DNA of 64,000 nucleotides, taken from Komarekiella delphini-convector SJRDD-AB1. GTDB taxonomy: Bacteria > Cyanobacteriota > Cyanobacteriia > Cyanobacteriales > Nostocaceae. The stretch spans positions 1 to 64,000 of the forward strand of contig NZ_VJXY01000019.1 in the NCBI RefSeq assembly GCF_014831675.1, written 5' to 3'. The notes under the pieces are model-generated. The model was not told where the DNA came from. It searched no databases and saw only the letters and a program-made list of their open reading frames with translations. Positions 6,606 through 17,300 of the stretch are shown here, one piece after another. How positions within the stretch are numbered: position 1 is the first letter of the stretch; each line of letters opens with the position of its first letter. The translations under genes and the position numbers were made by a program.

Positions 6606-8423
6606 ATGACGAGTTTTAGAAGTTGGCTTGAGCCTGTACGCGAGTACACTAAAGCTTTATTTCGTGCTTTAAGATTATTATGGACAGCGGCTCCAAGGGA
6701 GACTGTCTTTATGGCTATTGCTATTTTGTTGCAGGGTCTTGTTCCAGCATTAAGTATCTGGATTAGCAAGTTAGTGGTAGATACAGTAGCAGCAGCTTTA
6801 ACTCAAAACGAAAACTTAGAGCAAGTATCAGTTGTTATTTTGGTGGCTGGATGGATTGGAGCTTTACTTTTGGAGTTACTTTTAAATCCTTGGGTAGAAG
6901 CGGCTCAGGGAAATATTAATGATAAGCTAACGGCTCATATTAGCTTACTGTTAATGCGTAAAGCTGATACTTTTGCTGATTTGAGTCGTTTTGAAGACTC
7001 TGAGTTTTATGATGAGCTACAACTTCTGCAAAAAGAAGTTAGCTATCAACCACTGAACTTACTTCAGAATTTGTCTGGGGGAACTCAGTCTTTGATCACT
7101 TTGGTAGCTATGATAGTTCTACTGATTCCTTTAGGGTTATGGATTCCGCTTGTAATTGCGATCGCAGCCATACCTCAAGTAGTTGTTTCCTTTCAGTATG
7201 AAAAGCAAATTTGGCTAACTTTGTTTGAAAATAGTCCACAAGCTCGGCGGATGCAGTACTGTACATCAGTGATGCTTACAGATACTCACGCTAAAGAAGT
7301 ACGGCTGTTTAAACTAGGTTCATTCTTTATTAGTATGTACCTGCGAGCATTCCAATCTTTATATCAATCTATGCGTCATCTGCGAGTTAAACAAGCTCTT
7401 TGGACGAGTAGTTTAGCTGTTATGAGTACTCTAGGGAATGGTTTTGCTTTTTACTGGGTAGTGCAGCAAGCTTTCAAAAGACAGATAAGTCCAGGAAGTG
7501 TACTTTTGTTCATCGAATCGTTGGCTCAACTGCAACGTAATCTGGAAGAATTTGTCAAGGCTTTCCTTGAACTCTACGAAACTATGCTGTATATGCAACA
7601 GTTCTTCAATTTTCTTGATAGCACGCTACCAATGAAACCGTGTGTACCAGGAAAGCTAGTACCAAATCCGATTCGCTCTGGTATTACTTTTGAGAAAGTT
7701 CATTTTAGATACCCAGATAATCGCTTAGCTTTGAGAGATATTTCCTTTACACTTTACCCTAATCAAACTGTAGCCATAGTTGGAGAAAATGGAGCTGGCA
7801 AAAGCACTTTAGTGAAACTACTTGCTAGGCTATACGATCCCACAGAAGGCGTTATTTTAGTCGATGGGATAGATTTGAGAGAATTAAATTTAGATGAGTG
7901 GCGACAGCAGATTGCGGCAGTATTTCAAGACTTTGGTCGCTACGCTATTACACTGGGGGAAAATATTGCTTTAGGAAATCTCAAAGCTTTAGAGCAACCA
8001 GAACTTCTCAAACATGCAATTGCAAAAGCCGGTATAGTTGAGTTAGTTGAAAAGTTTTCGACAAAAGAAAATACTCCTTTAGGTAAACAATTCGGCGGTA
8101 CAGAACTATCTGGTGGTGAGTGGCAAAAGTTAGCTTTGTGCCGAGCTTTTGTCAGGAAAGCTCAAATACTAATACTTGATGAGCCTACTGCTGCACTTGA
8201 TCCTCGCAGCGAGTATGAGATCTATCATCACTTTGTTGAGTTAGCTGAAGGTAAGACTACTCTTTTGATCACCCATCGACTAGCCTCTATACGTATGGCT
8301 GACCGAATTTTAGTTTTAAAAGCTGGTCGTTTAATCGAAGAAGGTACTCACCAAGAACTTTTACAGCGCCAAGGCGAGTATGCCACGCTTTGGAGTATGC
8401 AAGCAAAACAGTACAGTGCTTAA
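6606..8423 (+). CDS. Lasso peptide ABC exporter (D protein)
   Basis: This 605-residue half transporter has an N-terminal six-helix membrane domain (about 25-330) fused to an ATPase domain (about 355-600). Walker A is GENGAGKST, the signature is LSGGEWQKLALCRAF, and Walker B ILILDEPTAALDP is followed by the ITHRL switch His. It should work as a homodimer that exports the mature lasso peptide and gives self-protection. It has no N-terminal C39 peptidase domain, consistent with leader removal by B2. AAAGGA lies 9 nt before the ATG. It is the last gene of the canonical A-C-B1-B2-D order. Confidence 0.85.
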   Translation: MTSFRSWLEPVREYTKALFRALRLLWTAAPRETVFMAIAILLQGLVPALSIWISKLVVDTVAAALTQNENLEQVSVVILVAGWIGALLLELLLNPWVEAAQGNINDKLTAHISLLLMRKADTFADLSRFEDSEFYDELQLLQKEVSYQPLNLLQNLSGGTQSLITLVAMIVLLIPLGLWIPLVIAIAAIPQVVVSFQYEKQIWLTLFENSPQARRMQYCTSVMLTDTHAKEVRLFKLGSFFISMYLRAFQSLYQSMRHLRVKQALWTSSLAVMSTLGNGFAFYWVVQQAFKRQISPGSVLLFIESLAQLQRNLEEFVKAFLELYETMLYMQQFFNFLDSTLPMKPCVPGKLVPNPIRSGITFEKVHFRYPDNRLALRDISFTLYPNQTVAIVGENGAGKSTLVKLLARLYDPTEGVILVDGIDLRELNLDEWRQQIAAVFQDFGRYAITLGENIALGNLKALEQPELLKHAIAKAGIVELVEKFSTKENTPLGKQFGGTELSGGEWQKLALCRAFVRKAQILILDEPTAALDPRSEYEIYHHFVELAEGKTTLLITHRLASIRMADRILVLKAGRLIEEGTHQELLQRQGEYATLWSMQAKQYSA

Positions 8424-8683
8424 TCTTTTTTAAGATTTATCAATCTGATGAGAATAATTTAATACTTTATAGACCTATTGTTAGCTCTCTTTTATGACTT
8501 TGGGGTGAGAAAAAATAAGTTTTCTAGACTAAAAATTAAAGGCGAGCATCTCAATGCAAGGAAGAAATACCAGGCGATTAAAAATCGCGCACCAGTTACT
8601 CATGGGAAGCCAGTGTTGACTTATTCACTCCTAGCGTTCCTCTAGGGTAGCAATGGTGTGAAAACACCCAAAACCGCATTAGC

Positions 8684-10300
8684 TTGGCTATACAAACTAA
8701 ACTCGTTTTTGCGGGTTTAAAGCAGCCAATATATTTTATTATAAGAGGATTAAGTTATTACAAAAGTTTGCAACTTAAACGGATTGAAGTTTTGACTATA
8801 GAGCAGCAAATTAAAAGTAAAAACCGATTCAAAATCGGCACTCGATGGTTAACTTTGTTAGGAATTTTTGCCTTGTCCAGTGTTGGCGGTTTACTATTTT
8901 ACCTTTCAAGTTTAGATCAGAATTCTGCCGAAGTTACAGCACCGATAATTACTGCAAATAGAGCTAATGTTGAAATTAAAATTAATGAAACTGGTATTGT
9001 GGAGCTGGGGAGTCAACAAAGCTTAAAATCTCCCGGAGAAGTTGCAGTAGAACGGGTACTAGTAAAAGTAGGCGATCGCGTCGTATCTGGTCAGCAATTA
9101 CTAATTCTTCGTAACACACAAGAACAAACTAGCCTTGCCGAACAAGAGTCGTTAATTCGTCAACAAGAATTTACATTATTACGCAATCACCAAAGAGTTA
9201 AAGAAGCAGAAAAAAGGCTTGCAACTGCTTATAAACAAGTTCAGGAACGTGTTAAACAACAAAAATTGGAGATTCAAAAACAGCAACTTAGCTTAGCACG
9301 CAGCCGCCAGAAAATTGAGGAAGCAAAACAAAGGCTCGCCGCCGATCAAAAGGAACTCCAAAATCTCGAAGTTTTAGCAGCAAAAGGTTTTATTCCTGGT
9401 AATGAACTCCAACAGCAGCAAGCGAAATTTCGTGAGGCTCAAGCTAATCTCAGAGATGCAGAGTTAGAAGCCCGTACCCAAATGAACGAACTTCAGCGCC
9501 TCACTCTGGAACAACAACGCCCCTCAGAACAGCAAAATAACGTTTTAACAGCTTTGTCAGAACTGCGAGAAGCTCAGTCACAAGTCAATACCTCAAGCCA
9601 AGAACTCCAACGTCTGCAAGTAGAACGACAAAGAATCAAAAAACAACTGCAAAATAACATTATAAATGCACCTATTTCAGGTAAAGTTCTTGATATTAAA
9701 GTCAAAAATGGCGATGGAATTAAGTTTGGTGATGTTTTACTCACACTAGGCAATCCCACACAAGAAGAGGTGAAACTCCAGCTAGGAACCCTTGATGCTG
9801 CTAAAGTTCGAGTTAATCAATTAGCTCGTGTTAAAGTTATCGGCCCCAACCCGCAAACATTTTCTGGACGAGTGCGGAGTGTGCATCCTGTAGCAATTTC
9901 CACTGCTGAGGGATTAGTACCTGGCCAATCACCTCAAGCTAAAGTGCCTGTAACTGTGCAGTTAGACAAACCAAGTCAGACTTTAATTCCTGGTAGTCAA
10001 GTTAGTGTGGAAATCGTTGTACAGCAGCAGCAAAATGTAATAGCTTTGCAACTAGAAGCAATTCAACGTTCTGAAGCCCAGCCTTATGTTTGGGTACGTG
10101 ACAATCAAGGCAAAGCTCAGAAGCAGAATGTGACTTTAGGAATAGAGGGAGCAACTACTGTAGAGGTAAAATCTGGCTTAAAACCAGGCGATAAAGTCAT
10201 ACTACCCCCACCTGAAACGGAACTAGAACCAGGAACGCCAATTATAGAAGGTTCATTAATTGATCAATCTACCGATTCTGCTCCAAAGGATTCTAAATAA
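8684..10300 (+). CDS. HlyD/AcrA-type membrane fusion protein
   Basis: This periplasmic adaptor should link an inner-membrane transporter to a TolC-like channel. It has a transmembrane helix (WLTLLGIFALSSVGGLLFYL), a biotinyl-lipoyl half near VERVLVKVGDRVVSGQ, a long Gln/Glu/Arg-rich coiled coil (about residues 145-325), the second lipoyl half (INAPISGKVLDIKVKNGDGI), beta-barrel and membrane-proximal domains. The start is uncertain: TTG 8684 puts the helix near residue 53, while TTG 8792 (protein starting M-TIEQQIKSKNRFK) puts it near residue 17, which is more usual. It begins 260 nt after the lasso exporter on the same strand, with the permease and outer-membrane genes behind it. Confidence 0.85.
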   Translation: MAIQTKLVFAGLKQPIYFIIRGLSYYKSLQLKRIEVLTIEQQIKSKNRFKIGTRWLTLLGIFALSSVGGLLFYLSSLDQNSAEVTAPIITANRANVEIKINETGIVELGSQQSLKSPGEVAVERVLVKVGDRVVSGQQLLILRNTQEQTSLAEQESLIRQQEFTLLRNHQRVKEAEKRLATAYKQVQERVKQQKLEIQKQQLSLARSRQKIEEAKQRLAADQKELQNLEVLAAKGFIPGNELQQQQAKFREAQANLRDAELEARTQMNELQRLTLEQQRPSEQQNNVLTALSELREAQSQVNTSSQELQRLQVERQRIKKQLQNNIINAPISGKVLDIKVKNGDGIKFGDVLLTLGNPTQEEVKLQLGTLDAAKVRVNQLARVKVIGPNPQTFSGRVRSVHPVAISTAEGLVPGQSPQAKVPVTVQLDKPSQTLIPGSQVSVEIVVQQQQNVIALQLEAIQRSEAQPYVWVRDNQGKAQKQNVTLGIEGATTVEVKSGLKPGDKVILPPPETELEPGTPIIEGSLIDQSTDSAPKDSK

Positions 10301-10365
10301 TTCGTAATTGGCGTATGTCGCCCTTACTTATACTTATTCAATTAATGATTGCAACAAATCCTTTA

Positions 10366-10394
10366 GTAGAAACGTTGCATTGCAATGTCTCTAC
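10366..10394. repeat. Dispersed palindrome of the GAGACGTTGCA type
   Basis: A 29-nt imperfect copy of a palindromic repeat also found at 19675-19699 and 53133-53160. It sits in the gap before the permease gene, which argues against extending that gene upstream. Confidence 0.7.
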
Positions 10395-10451
10395 ATGGTC
10401 TATCTGTCACATTCGTTTTTTAAGTTGGTATTAACTTTATTGCTCGCTAAT

Positions 10452-11624
10452 ATGAGCCTTGCTTTTCAAGACCTCGTAACTCTCACTTTTAAATCATTAC
10501 TCAGTAATCGGTTGCGTTCTGCCTTAACTACTCTTGGTGTGTTTATGGGTGTGGCGGCGGTAAATGCAACTCTTCAAGTGAGTAGTATTAGTCGTGCTGT
10601 AATTGCTAGACAATTAGCAGAGCGAGAAGCGCCCCAAGTTTCTGTTTTTATCTTAGAAACAAAAGGTAGAGAACCACAGTTGGAGGATATGGAATTTCTC
10701 CGCAAGCGAGTAAAAAATGTTCAAGTAATTAGTGCTTACAATTATGTAGTTTCTGAGCAAGTCGTCTTTCAAAATCGTATAGGCAAGGCGTTGATACTGG
10801 CTGTCTCTCAAAACTACTTGCTCACTTCTGGGAGGAAATTGTTAAAAGGGCGTTTTTTTAATAGCGCTGATTTTGTTAACTATCGACCAGTCGCAGTAAT
10901 TGATAAATTTCTAGAAGATAAAATATTTATTGGTAAAAATCCTATTGGACAACTTGTATTTACTTCAGGAAGGTTATTTTTAGTCGTTGGGGTTATGGAA
11001 AGCAAATTAAGTTTTGGGGAACAACCTCAAGGTACTTTATTAATCCCAATTTCAACTTATAGCGCTATGACAGGTAGCCAAGGTATTGATGCAATCTCAA
11101 TGCGTCCTCGCAAACTGAAAGATCTAAAAAGTATGGAAAAGCAAGCAACGCAATTATTAAAACAACGTCTTGCAGGCTCAGATATTTATGCATCAAATAA
11201 TGTAGAGGATATTATTCAGCAACAAGAGACTTTGGAACTCGCTACGCGGGGACTAATTGTTGTAGGAATAATTTCGCTACTGATTGCTGGTGTTGGTATT
11301 GCCAATATCACAATAGCTGCTGTGATTGAGCGTACCGCAGAGATCGGTTTAAGACGAGCTATTGGCGCAACTAAACTGGAGATATTACAGCAATTTATTT
11401 TGGAAGCGGTAATTTTAAGTTTAGTGGGTGGAATAACCGCGATCGCATTCGTACATGGTTTGACATTGGTAATCGCTGATACATTTAGTTTGCCATATCA
11501 ATTTGAGAGCCGAACAGCCGCCTTGTCTTTGGGTTCAGCTTTGCTGGTAGGGATGGGTGCTTGTTTTTTTCCCGCTATACGTGCTAGCCAACTCGATCCA
11601 GTCAAAGCTCTACGTGAATCATAA
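10452..11624 (+). CDS. MacB/FtsX-type ABC transporter permease
   Basis: This 390-residue protein is an inner-membrane permease of the macrolide-exporter class without a fused ATPase. It has one N-terminal helix (SALTTLGVFMGVAAVNAT), a periplasmic domain (about 55-255) and three C-terminal helices. The FtsX signature RTAEIGLRRAIGATKLEILQ is at about 295-314, and it ends in ASQLDPVKALRES. The frame stays open upstream to 10308, but that part crosses a dispersed palindrome, so I take the ATG at 10452. No separate ATPase gene is nearby, although the adaptor and outer-membrane channel flank it. The energy source is presumably encoded elsewhere. Confidence 0.85.
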   Translation: MSLAFQDLVTLTFKSLLSNRLRSALTTLGVFMGVAAVNATLQVSSISRAVIARQLAEREAPQVSVFILETKGREPQLEDMEFLRKRVKNVQVISAYNYVVSEQVVFQNRIGKALILAVSQNYLLTSGRKLLKGRFFNSADFVNYRPVAVIDKFLEDKIFIGKNPIGQLVFTSGRLFLVVGVMESKLSFGEQPQGTLLIPISTYSAMTGSQGIDAISMRPRKLKDLKSMEKQATQLLKQRLAGSDIYASNNVEDIIQQQETLELATRGLIVVGIISLLIAGVGIANITIAAVIERTAEIGLRRAIGATKLEILQQFILEAVILSLVGGITAIAFVHGLTLVIADTFSLPYQFESRTAALSLGSALLVGMGACFFPAIRASQLDPVKALRES

Positions 11625-11663
11625 TTCTCATATTACGTAAAACTTAAAAATCACCAGGAAATA

Positions 11664-13721
11664 ATGCATTTTAAAAATATGCAAAAGCAGCCTGAGAAAA
11701 ACACTCAATCCCCAAAAGGTCGGTCTTTTATTTCGGTTTTATACTGGAATCTTAACTGTATTGGGGTGTTCACTACAATTTTAAGTATAGTTGTTATACC
11801 TATCTTTATTTCTCAACCACAATTAACTTTAAGAAAGCCGCAGAAGGTTAAGTTAACAGTTAAACGAGAAATTGATCATCTCAATAATAAAAGTACTAAA
11901 AGCCAAAACGACAAACTACAGCCCATTTCTCTCAATACAAGTATACCACTTATAAATGTTTTTGATATTAAGGAAAAACTTTTACTCACTTATTCTAAAT
12001 TTCCATTAATATTAGAAGAAGAATTAAAATTATCTTTAAATTCTGGTTTGAATAATCAACTAGAACAGGATTTAAATTTTTTTTTAAAACAACAACCTAC
12101 TTTACAAAATTTTGTAGAAGTTAAAAGTACAAACATCATACCTTTTCTATTAAAAGATAAAGAATTATTTAATTGGTATTATGTTGAAAATATTTTTACA
12201 GAAAAGTTTTTCTTACTTGATAAAATAAGTAAACAAAGCTTTTTCACATCAAACAATACTAAGCAATTCTTATCACCCTTATTACAACTAACTCCAAAAT
12301 ATCAAGAACAACCAAATGTTACAGCTATTGAAGTAAAAGATTCAACTCAAATTGAGAGAAAAAAACAAGTTAGCCAAGTGCCAGATATCCAAAAAATTCA
12401 ACTATCACTTTCTGATGTTGTCTTCTTAGTTTTGGAAAATAATATCCAAATTAAAAACGCTTATTTAGAAAGAATCGCTCAAAAACAAGATTTAGTAGTA
12501 GAAGAAGGTAAATTTGTTCCGAATCTGACCCCAAATTTAGTATTATCAACAAATCAACAAGGTTCACTTTCAACAAATGTTGGTGCTAATGTAGTAGTAA
12601 AAATCCCCACTGGAGGAGAATTAGGTTTTGGATTGTCAAGTGACGCTCAAACTCTTGGCTTGAATAGCTCAAATAGGGATAGAGATGATAATATATCTCA
12701 ACAAAATTTACAGCTAACTTTTCGCCAACCTTTATTAAGAGGTGGAGGAATTGAAGTTAATAGAGCTTCAATTGAAATTGCTCGGCTCAATGAAAAAAGT
12801 AATATTCAAGGTTTAAAATCTACACTTGTTAATACCATTACAGAATCTATTTTAGCGTACCGTGAATTACTGCGAGCACAAGAAAGATTAAAAAATGAGC
12901 AGATATCTCTACAAAATGCTCAAGAATCATTAAAAGTTACGCAAGTTTTAATCGAAGCTGGAAGAATAGCACCTGTTGATATTATCCAAAACCAAACAGA
13001 TATAGCTAATCGGCGAGTGAGTTTATTAGCTGCTGAGAATGAGCTAGATTCAAGAAAACTAGCTCTTTTATCGATTCTTGGTATTGATAAAAATTTGAAT
13101 ATAGAAGCCGGCGTAATTCCCAAGGTAGTTTCTATTTCTCTAGACTTTAATCAACTTAGACAAATTGCATTGTCTAATCAACCTAATTATTTACAAACAC
13201 AGCTAGCTTTGGAAAGAAATAAATACGAACTGTTGCTAGCAGAAGACAATAGCCGTTGGAATTTGAGTTTGGATGCTAGTTTAATCAAACAAACAAATGA
13301 ATCAGCAGATGGCAGAGTTGGGTTAAGTTTAAGCCGCACATTAGGGGATTTAACTATCCAACAAAGAATTGAGCGATCGCGTGTTAATTTAAAACAAGCA
13401 GAAAATAATTTAAAAGATGCAAATTCCCGTTTAGATATTCAATTACAAGACAGAATCAGAGATGTTAATTTAAGCTTTTCACGAGTCCAACTTGCTCAAC
13501 AAGCTAGACAATTATCTGAAAGACAACTGAATATTGAACAACAAAAACAGAAATTGGGTAGAGGAGCAGGACTTTTTGAGATAATTAGGCTCCAAAATGA
13601 ATTGGCAGAGGTAAGAAATACTGAACTAGATGCAATTATTAATTATCTCAACGCTTTAACCAACCTCGATCAACTTCTTGGTACTACATTACAAACTTGG
13701 CAAATTAGGATTCAAAATTAG
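11664..13721 (+). CDS. TolC-family outer-membrane efflux protein
   Basis: This 685-residue protein is predicted to form the outer-membrane channel of the tripartite exporter. The last ~430 residues show the TolC pattern of two repeats of helix-strand-strand-helix (LSDVVFLVLENNIQIKNAYL start, long coiled helices, TFRQPLLRGGG strand). The N-terminal ~240 residues are a poorly conserved, low-complexity extension behind a membrane segment (about 25-55), longer than in TolC and common in cyanobacterial homologues. AGGA stands 6 nt before the ATG at 11664. It follows the permease by 39 nt, likely in one transcript. Confidence 0.85.
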   Translation: MHFKNMQKQPEKNTQSPKGRSFISVLYWNLNCIGVFTTILSIVVIPIFISQPQLTLRKPQKVKLTVKREIDHLNNKSTKSQNDKLQPISLNTSIPLINVFDIKEKLLLTYSKFPLILEEELKLSLNSGLNNQLEQDLNFFLKQQPTLQNFVEVKSTNIIPFLLKDKELFNWYYVENIFTEKFFLLDKISKQSFFTSNNTKQFLSPLLQLTPKYQEQPNVTAIEVKDSTQIERKKQVSQVPDIQKIQLSLSDVVFLVLENNIQIKNAYLERIAQKQDLVVEEGKFVPNLTPNLVLSTNQQGSLSTNVGANVVVKIPTGGELGFGLSSDAQTLGLNSSNRDRDDNISQQNLQLTFRQPLLRGGGIEVNRASIEIARLNEKSNIQGLKSTLVNTITESILAYRELLRAQERLKNEQISLQNAQESLKVTQVLIEAGRIAPVDIIQNQTDIANRRVSLLAAENELDSRKLALLSILGIDKNLNIEAGVIPKVVSISLDFNQLRQIALSNQPNYLQTQLALERNKYELLLAEDNSRWNLSLDASLIKQTNESADGRVGLSLSRTLGDLTIQQRIERSRVNLKQAENNLKDANSRLDIQLQDRIRDVNLSFSRVQLAQQARQLSERQLNIEQQKQKLGRGAGLFEIIRLQNELAEVRNTELDAIINYLNALTNLDQLLGTTLQTWQIRIQN

Positions 13722-14328
13722 GTGTCACTGAGTATAAGTATGGATTAAGATCACGCAAAGGCGCAGCGAAAAGTTCTGTAGGCGGGTTTCCCGCCGTAGG
13801 AAACTTTTAAAGACAGAGGCACAGAGAATAAGAGTGTGAGATATTAAATTTTTGGCGTTGCACAAACAAAGTATGAAATTGACGTAGAGATCTAAAACTC
13901 CTCATCCTCTCTGCGCCTCTGCGCCTCTGCGTGAGATAAAAATATGCAACGCTAGATTTGTTGAATATTTTCACATGAAATCTATCTAAAGATACAATTT
14001 TTGTAAACAAAAGATAGTTGCTGGTAATACACCTGGTGTGAGAAAAGACATATAAACATACTTAGCTCGACACTAAAGAAAGCAAAATTTATCAAACCAA
14101 TATTTGGATGACTAGAAACTTTAAAATAGATAGATGCAATTAATACTCTAAATCAGAGAGTCTTCATTAAGTACAATACTCTAGGCGAAATTTTTAAATA
14201 CAAAAATACTGAGTAAAGTTTATTACTTAATAAAAGCTAAATTTTGAAGCTATAGCTTGTGGCTTGCTGATGCAACTGCAATTAGCCTGTCTCCCGCCTA
14301 ACTCCAAAAAACGATACTGGTAATAATA
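13722..14328. other. Intergenic region with short repeats
   Basis: It holds GC-rich dispersed repeats: a hairpin with GGCGGGTTTCCCGCC near 13780, and the CTCTGCGCCTCTGCG type run near 13911-13932, whose relatives occur at 24870 and 49895. The remaining ~370 nt before the TamB gene are AT-rich and show no gene. Confidence 0.6.
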
Positions 14329-17300
14329 ATGACGCGTCCCAATTCAGAAAACGATCAGCAACCATCTAATCATCGTCTCAAGCTCCTTCTTTTAGGACGT
14401 ATCGGTCTTGTTGGAGGTGTCGTTTTACTCACAGGAATTGCAGTCGCTACTTGGTGGGCGAGAAATTATATATACAAAGATTTAGCACCATTAGTAGAGC
14501 AAAATCTTGAGCAATTGCTTGGACGTCCTATAAAAGTTGGGCAAGTTGAACGTTTTTCGCTCTCTAGTTTAAGATTTGGCTCTTTATCTATACCAGCAAC
14601 TCCCACAGACCCAGACCAGGTGACAGTCAAAGCCGTAGATGTGCAGTTTTCACCTTTACAACTTCTCTTCACTCGAACACTAGCATTAGATGTCACATTA
14701 GTTCAGCCCGATGTATATATCCAACAGGATAAAGATGGTCGCTGGGTTACAGCCGAAATTAAGACTGGAGAGGGTACAGGTGTTATTCAAACTGAGTTGC
14801 AGACACTCCGACTGCAAAATGGAAATGTGGAGTTAGTACCAGCCCCAGCACCAACCAAACCGAAAGGCTCAGTAGTATTAAATCAAGTTGGCGGTGCTGC
14901 TCGATTTTTACCTCAGAATAAGGGAATTGATTACAACATAAATGCTCAACTCACCAGGGGAGGAGCAGTTAAAATCTCTGGCGACACACAACCAACAACA
15001 CAAGAAACGAACCTCAAGCTTTTAGCACAAAATCTACAAGCATCTGATGTCAGTCGATTAATTGAGTTGCCAATTGTCTTGCAAGCAGGGCGCGTAGATG
15101 CTGACTTAGGGGTGCAAATTCCACCCAAGCAGTCAGAAATAGCGATTACGGGAACGGCTACAGCTAATCAGGTCACTGCCCAAATTCAAAATATTCCTCA
15201 ACAGTTTTCTAATGCCAATGGAAGATTGAATTTTCAGGGTCAGACAATTGCTTTAGAGAATCTGAGTACGAACTTTGGCAAAGTTCCACTGTTAGCGAAT
15301 GGAGCAATTAATACTCAAACAGGTTTTAACCTCTCTGCTCAAATAAAATCAGTTAGCGCTAAAAATCTTTTAGATACGTTCAAGGTAAATTCGCCAGTCC
15401 CAGCTAGTGGAGAAGTGCGAGCAGATATAAAAGTGCAGGGGCCGCTTCAACAGCCAGTTCTCAGTGGCACGGCAAGTAATATAAAACCGATTCAAGTTGA
15501 CCGTGTGCAATTCAACGCTGTAAATACTGATTTCCGCTTGAGTACATCTAAAACTGCATCACAAATTACCGTTGATAATCTTAAATTAGTCCCAGCCGCA
15601 GGCGGTCAAATCACAGGAGAAGGTCAAGCGACATTGGGATCTAACGGTGAGGTAACATTTAATGTTCAAGCTGAAGATATATCAGGGGATATACTTGCAC
15701 GTAACTACGGCTTGACGCCACCGATCGCAGTTGGAAATATCTCGGCAAAAGCAGAGGTTTCTGGCTCGCTTGGCAAACAACCATTGGAATTAGAGATTTC
15801 GAGTATTCAAGCGAACCCACCAGCTGGGGGGCAAATTGTCGGGAGTGGTCAAATTCAATTAGCACCCCAAGGTAGAGTATCATTTGATGCTCAAGCTAAA
15901 AATTTACCAGGGGATGCCATCGCAAAAACGAACAACAATTCATCCTCTATCACTATTGGCACTGTATCAGCAAATGCCAAAGTTTCTGGCTTTCTAGGCA
16001 ACCTACGAGCAGTTGCACAGGTACAAGCACCTGACGCCACATATCCCACAACAGGACAAATTGTTGCGACTCAACAAGGGCAAAATATCCGATTTCCCAG
16101 TGCTGTGTTGAATGTAGCAGGTAATACAATCAGGGCTAGGGGTCAGGTTGCCCAACAACGCTGGCAGGCTTTTGTCAGTGCCCAACAGATTCAGTTAAGT
16201 CGCTTTCAGCAGATACCAGCTCAGTTTCAAGGTGTCTTAAATAATGTGGCATTGAATTTATCAGGAAGTACCGCTTCATTTCAACCCTCAACGATTCAAG
16301 CCACAGGACAAGCAAATCTGAGTGTGGCAGGAGGTAGGGTAAATCTCAGAAATCTTAACCTTGATGATGGTCGCTGGCGAGGGCTTGTCAATGTTTCCCA
16401 AGTTCAACTCAATCGTTTTTCACCACAACTACAAGGACGGCTCAATAGCAATATCCAGTTAGCAGGCACAATAGAATCTTTTCAGCTTGCAGATATTCGA
16501 GCCGACGCACAAATCCGTGTTTCCGAAGGGTTAGCACTGTTGTCACAACCGCTTACAGCTCAAGTTCAGTGGGATGGTAGACAAATTATTGTCCAACGCG
16601 CGACTACATCAGGATTGAGCGCTAATGGTGCGATCGCAGTTCAGTTAGATGATACACCTCAAATCTCTAGTTTTAATCTGAATGTGTTAGCGCAGAATTT
16701 CAACCTGCAAAATACTGGCTTTCAAGTTCCTGGAGATTTAGCAATAGCGGGGCTACTTGATTTTAATGGGAAAATTACAGGCACTCCTGATGTTCCGAAA
16801 GCTACTGGCGATATTCGATTGCGGAATTTTAATGTTAGTAATTTAGCATTTGACCCACTTTTAACTGGAAACGTGAATTTTCAAGGGGGACAAGGAGCAA
16901 GTCTGCAACTTGCGGGTAATCAAGACAGAATAGCGCTTAACCTTGGTGCAGATTATCGTCCAACCTCATTTTTACTCCGACGCGACGGGGGAGTTACCAC
17001 AGGCAGAACTGAGGGCGATAACTTGCTCATCAACGCGCAACAGTTTCCCATAGCTCTTGTTTCGGGCTTCATACCCAACAATACTTTGAAACCTCTTGGT
17101 GGGCAACTATCGGGAAATTTAGTCGTTAATCTTAACAACTATGCGGTTGACGGAGATATTGCGATCGCTGCGCCTCGCGTTGCTAGAGTCATAGCAGATG
17201 AATTTCGAGGTAACATCAATTATGCCAATGGTGCTGCTAACTTGACTAATGGTCAATTGCGGATAGGAGACAGCAGCATCGCCCTGAATGGCAGTCTACA

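Noticed and set aside
10308-10451. 48-residue N-terminal extension of the permease
   Set aside because: It contains a dispersed palindrome and is unlike the family N-terminus, which begins at the ATG at 10452.
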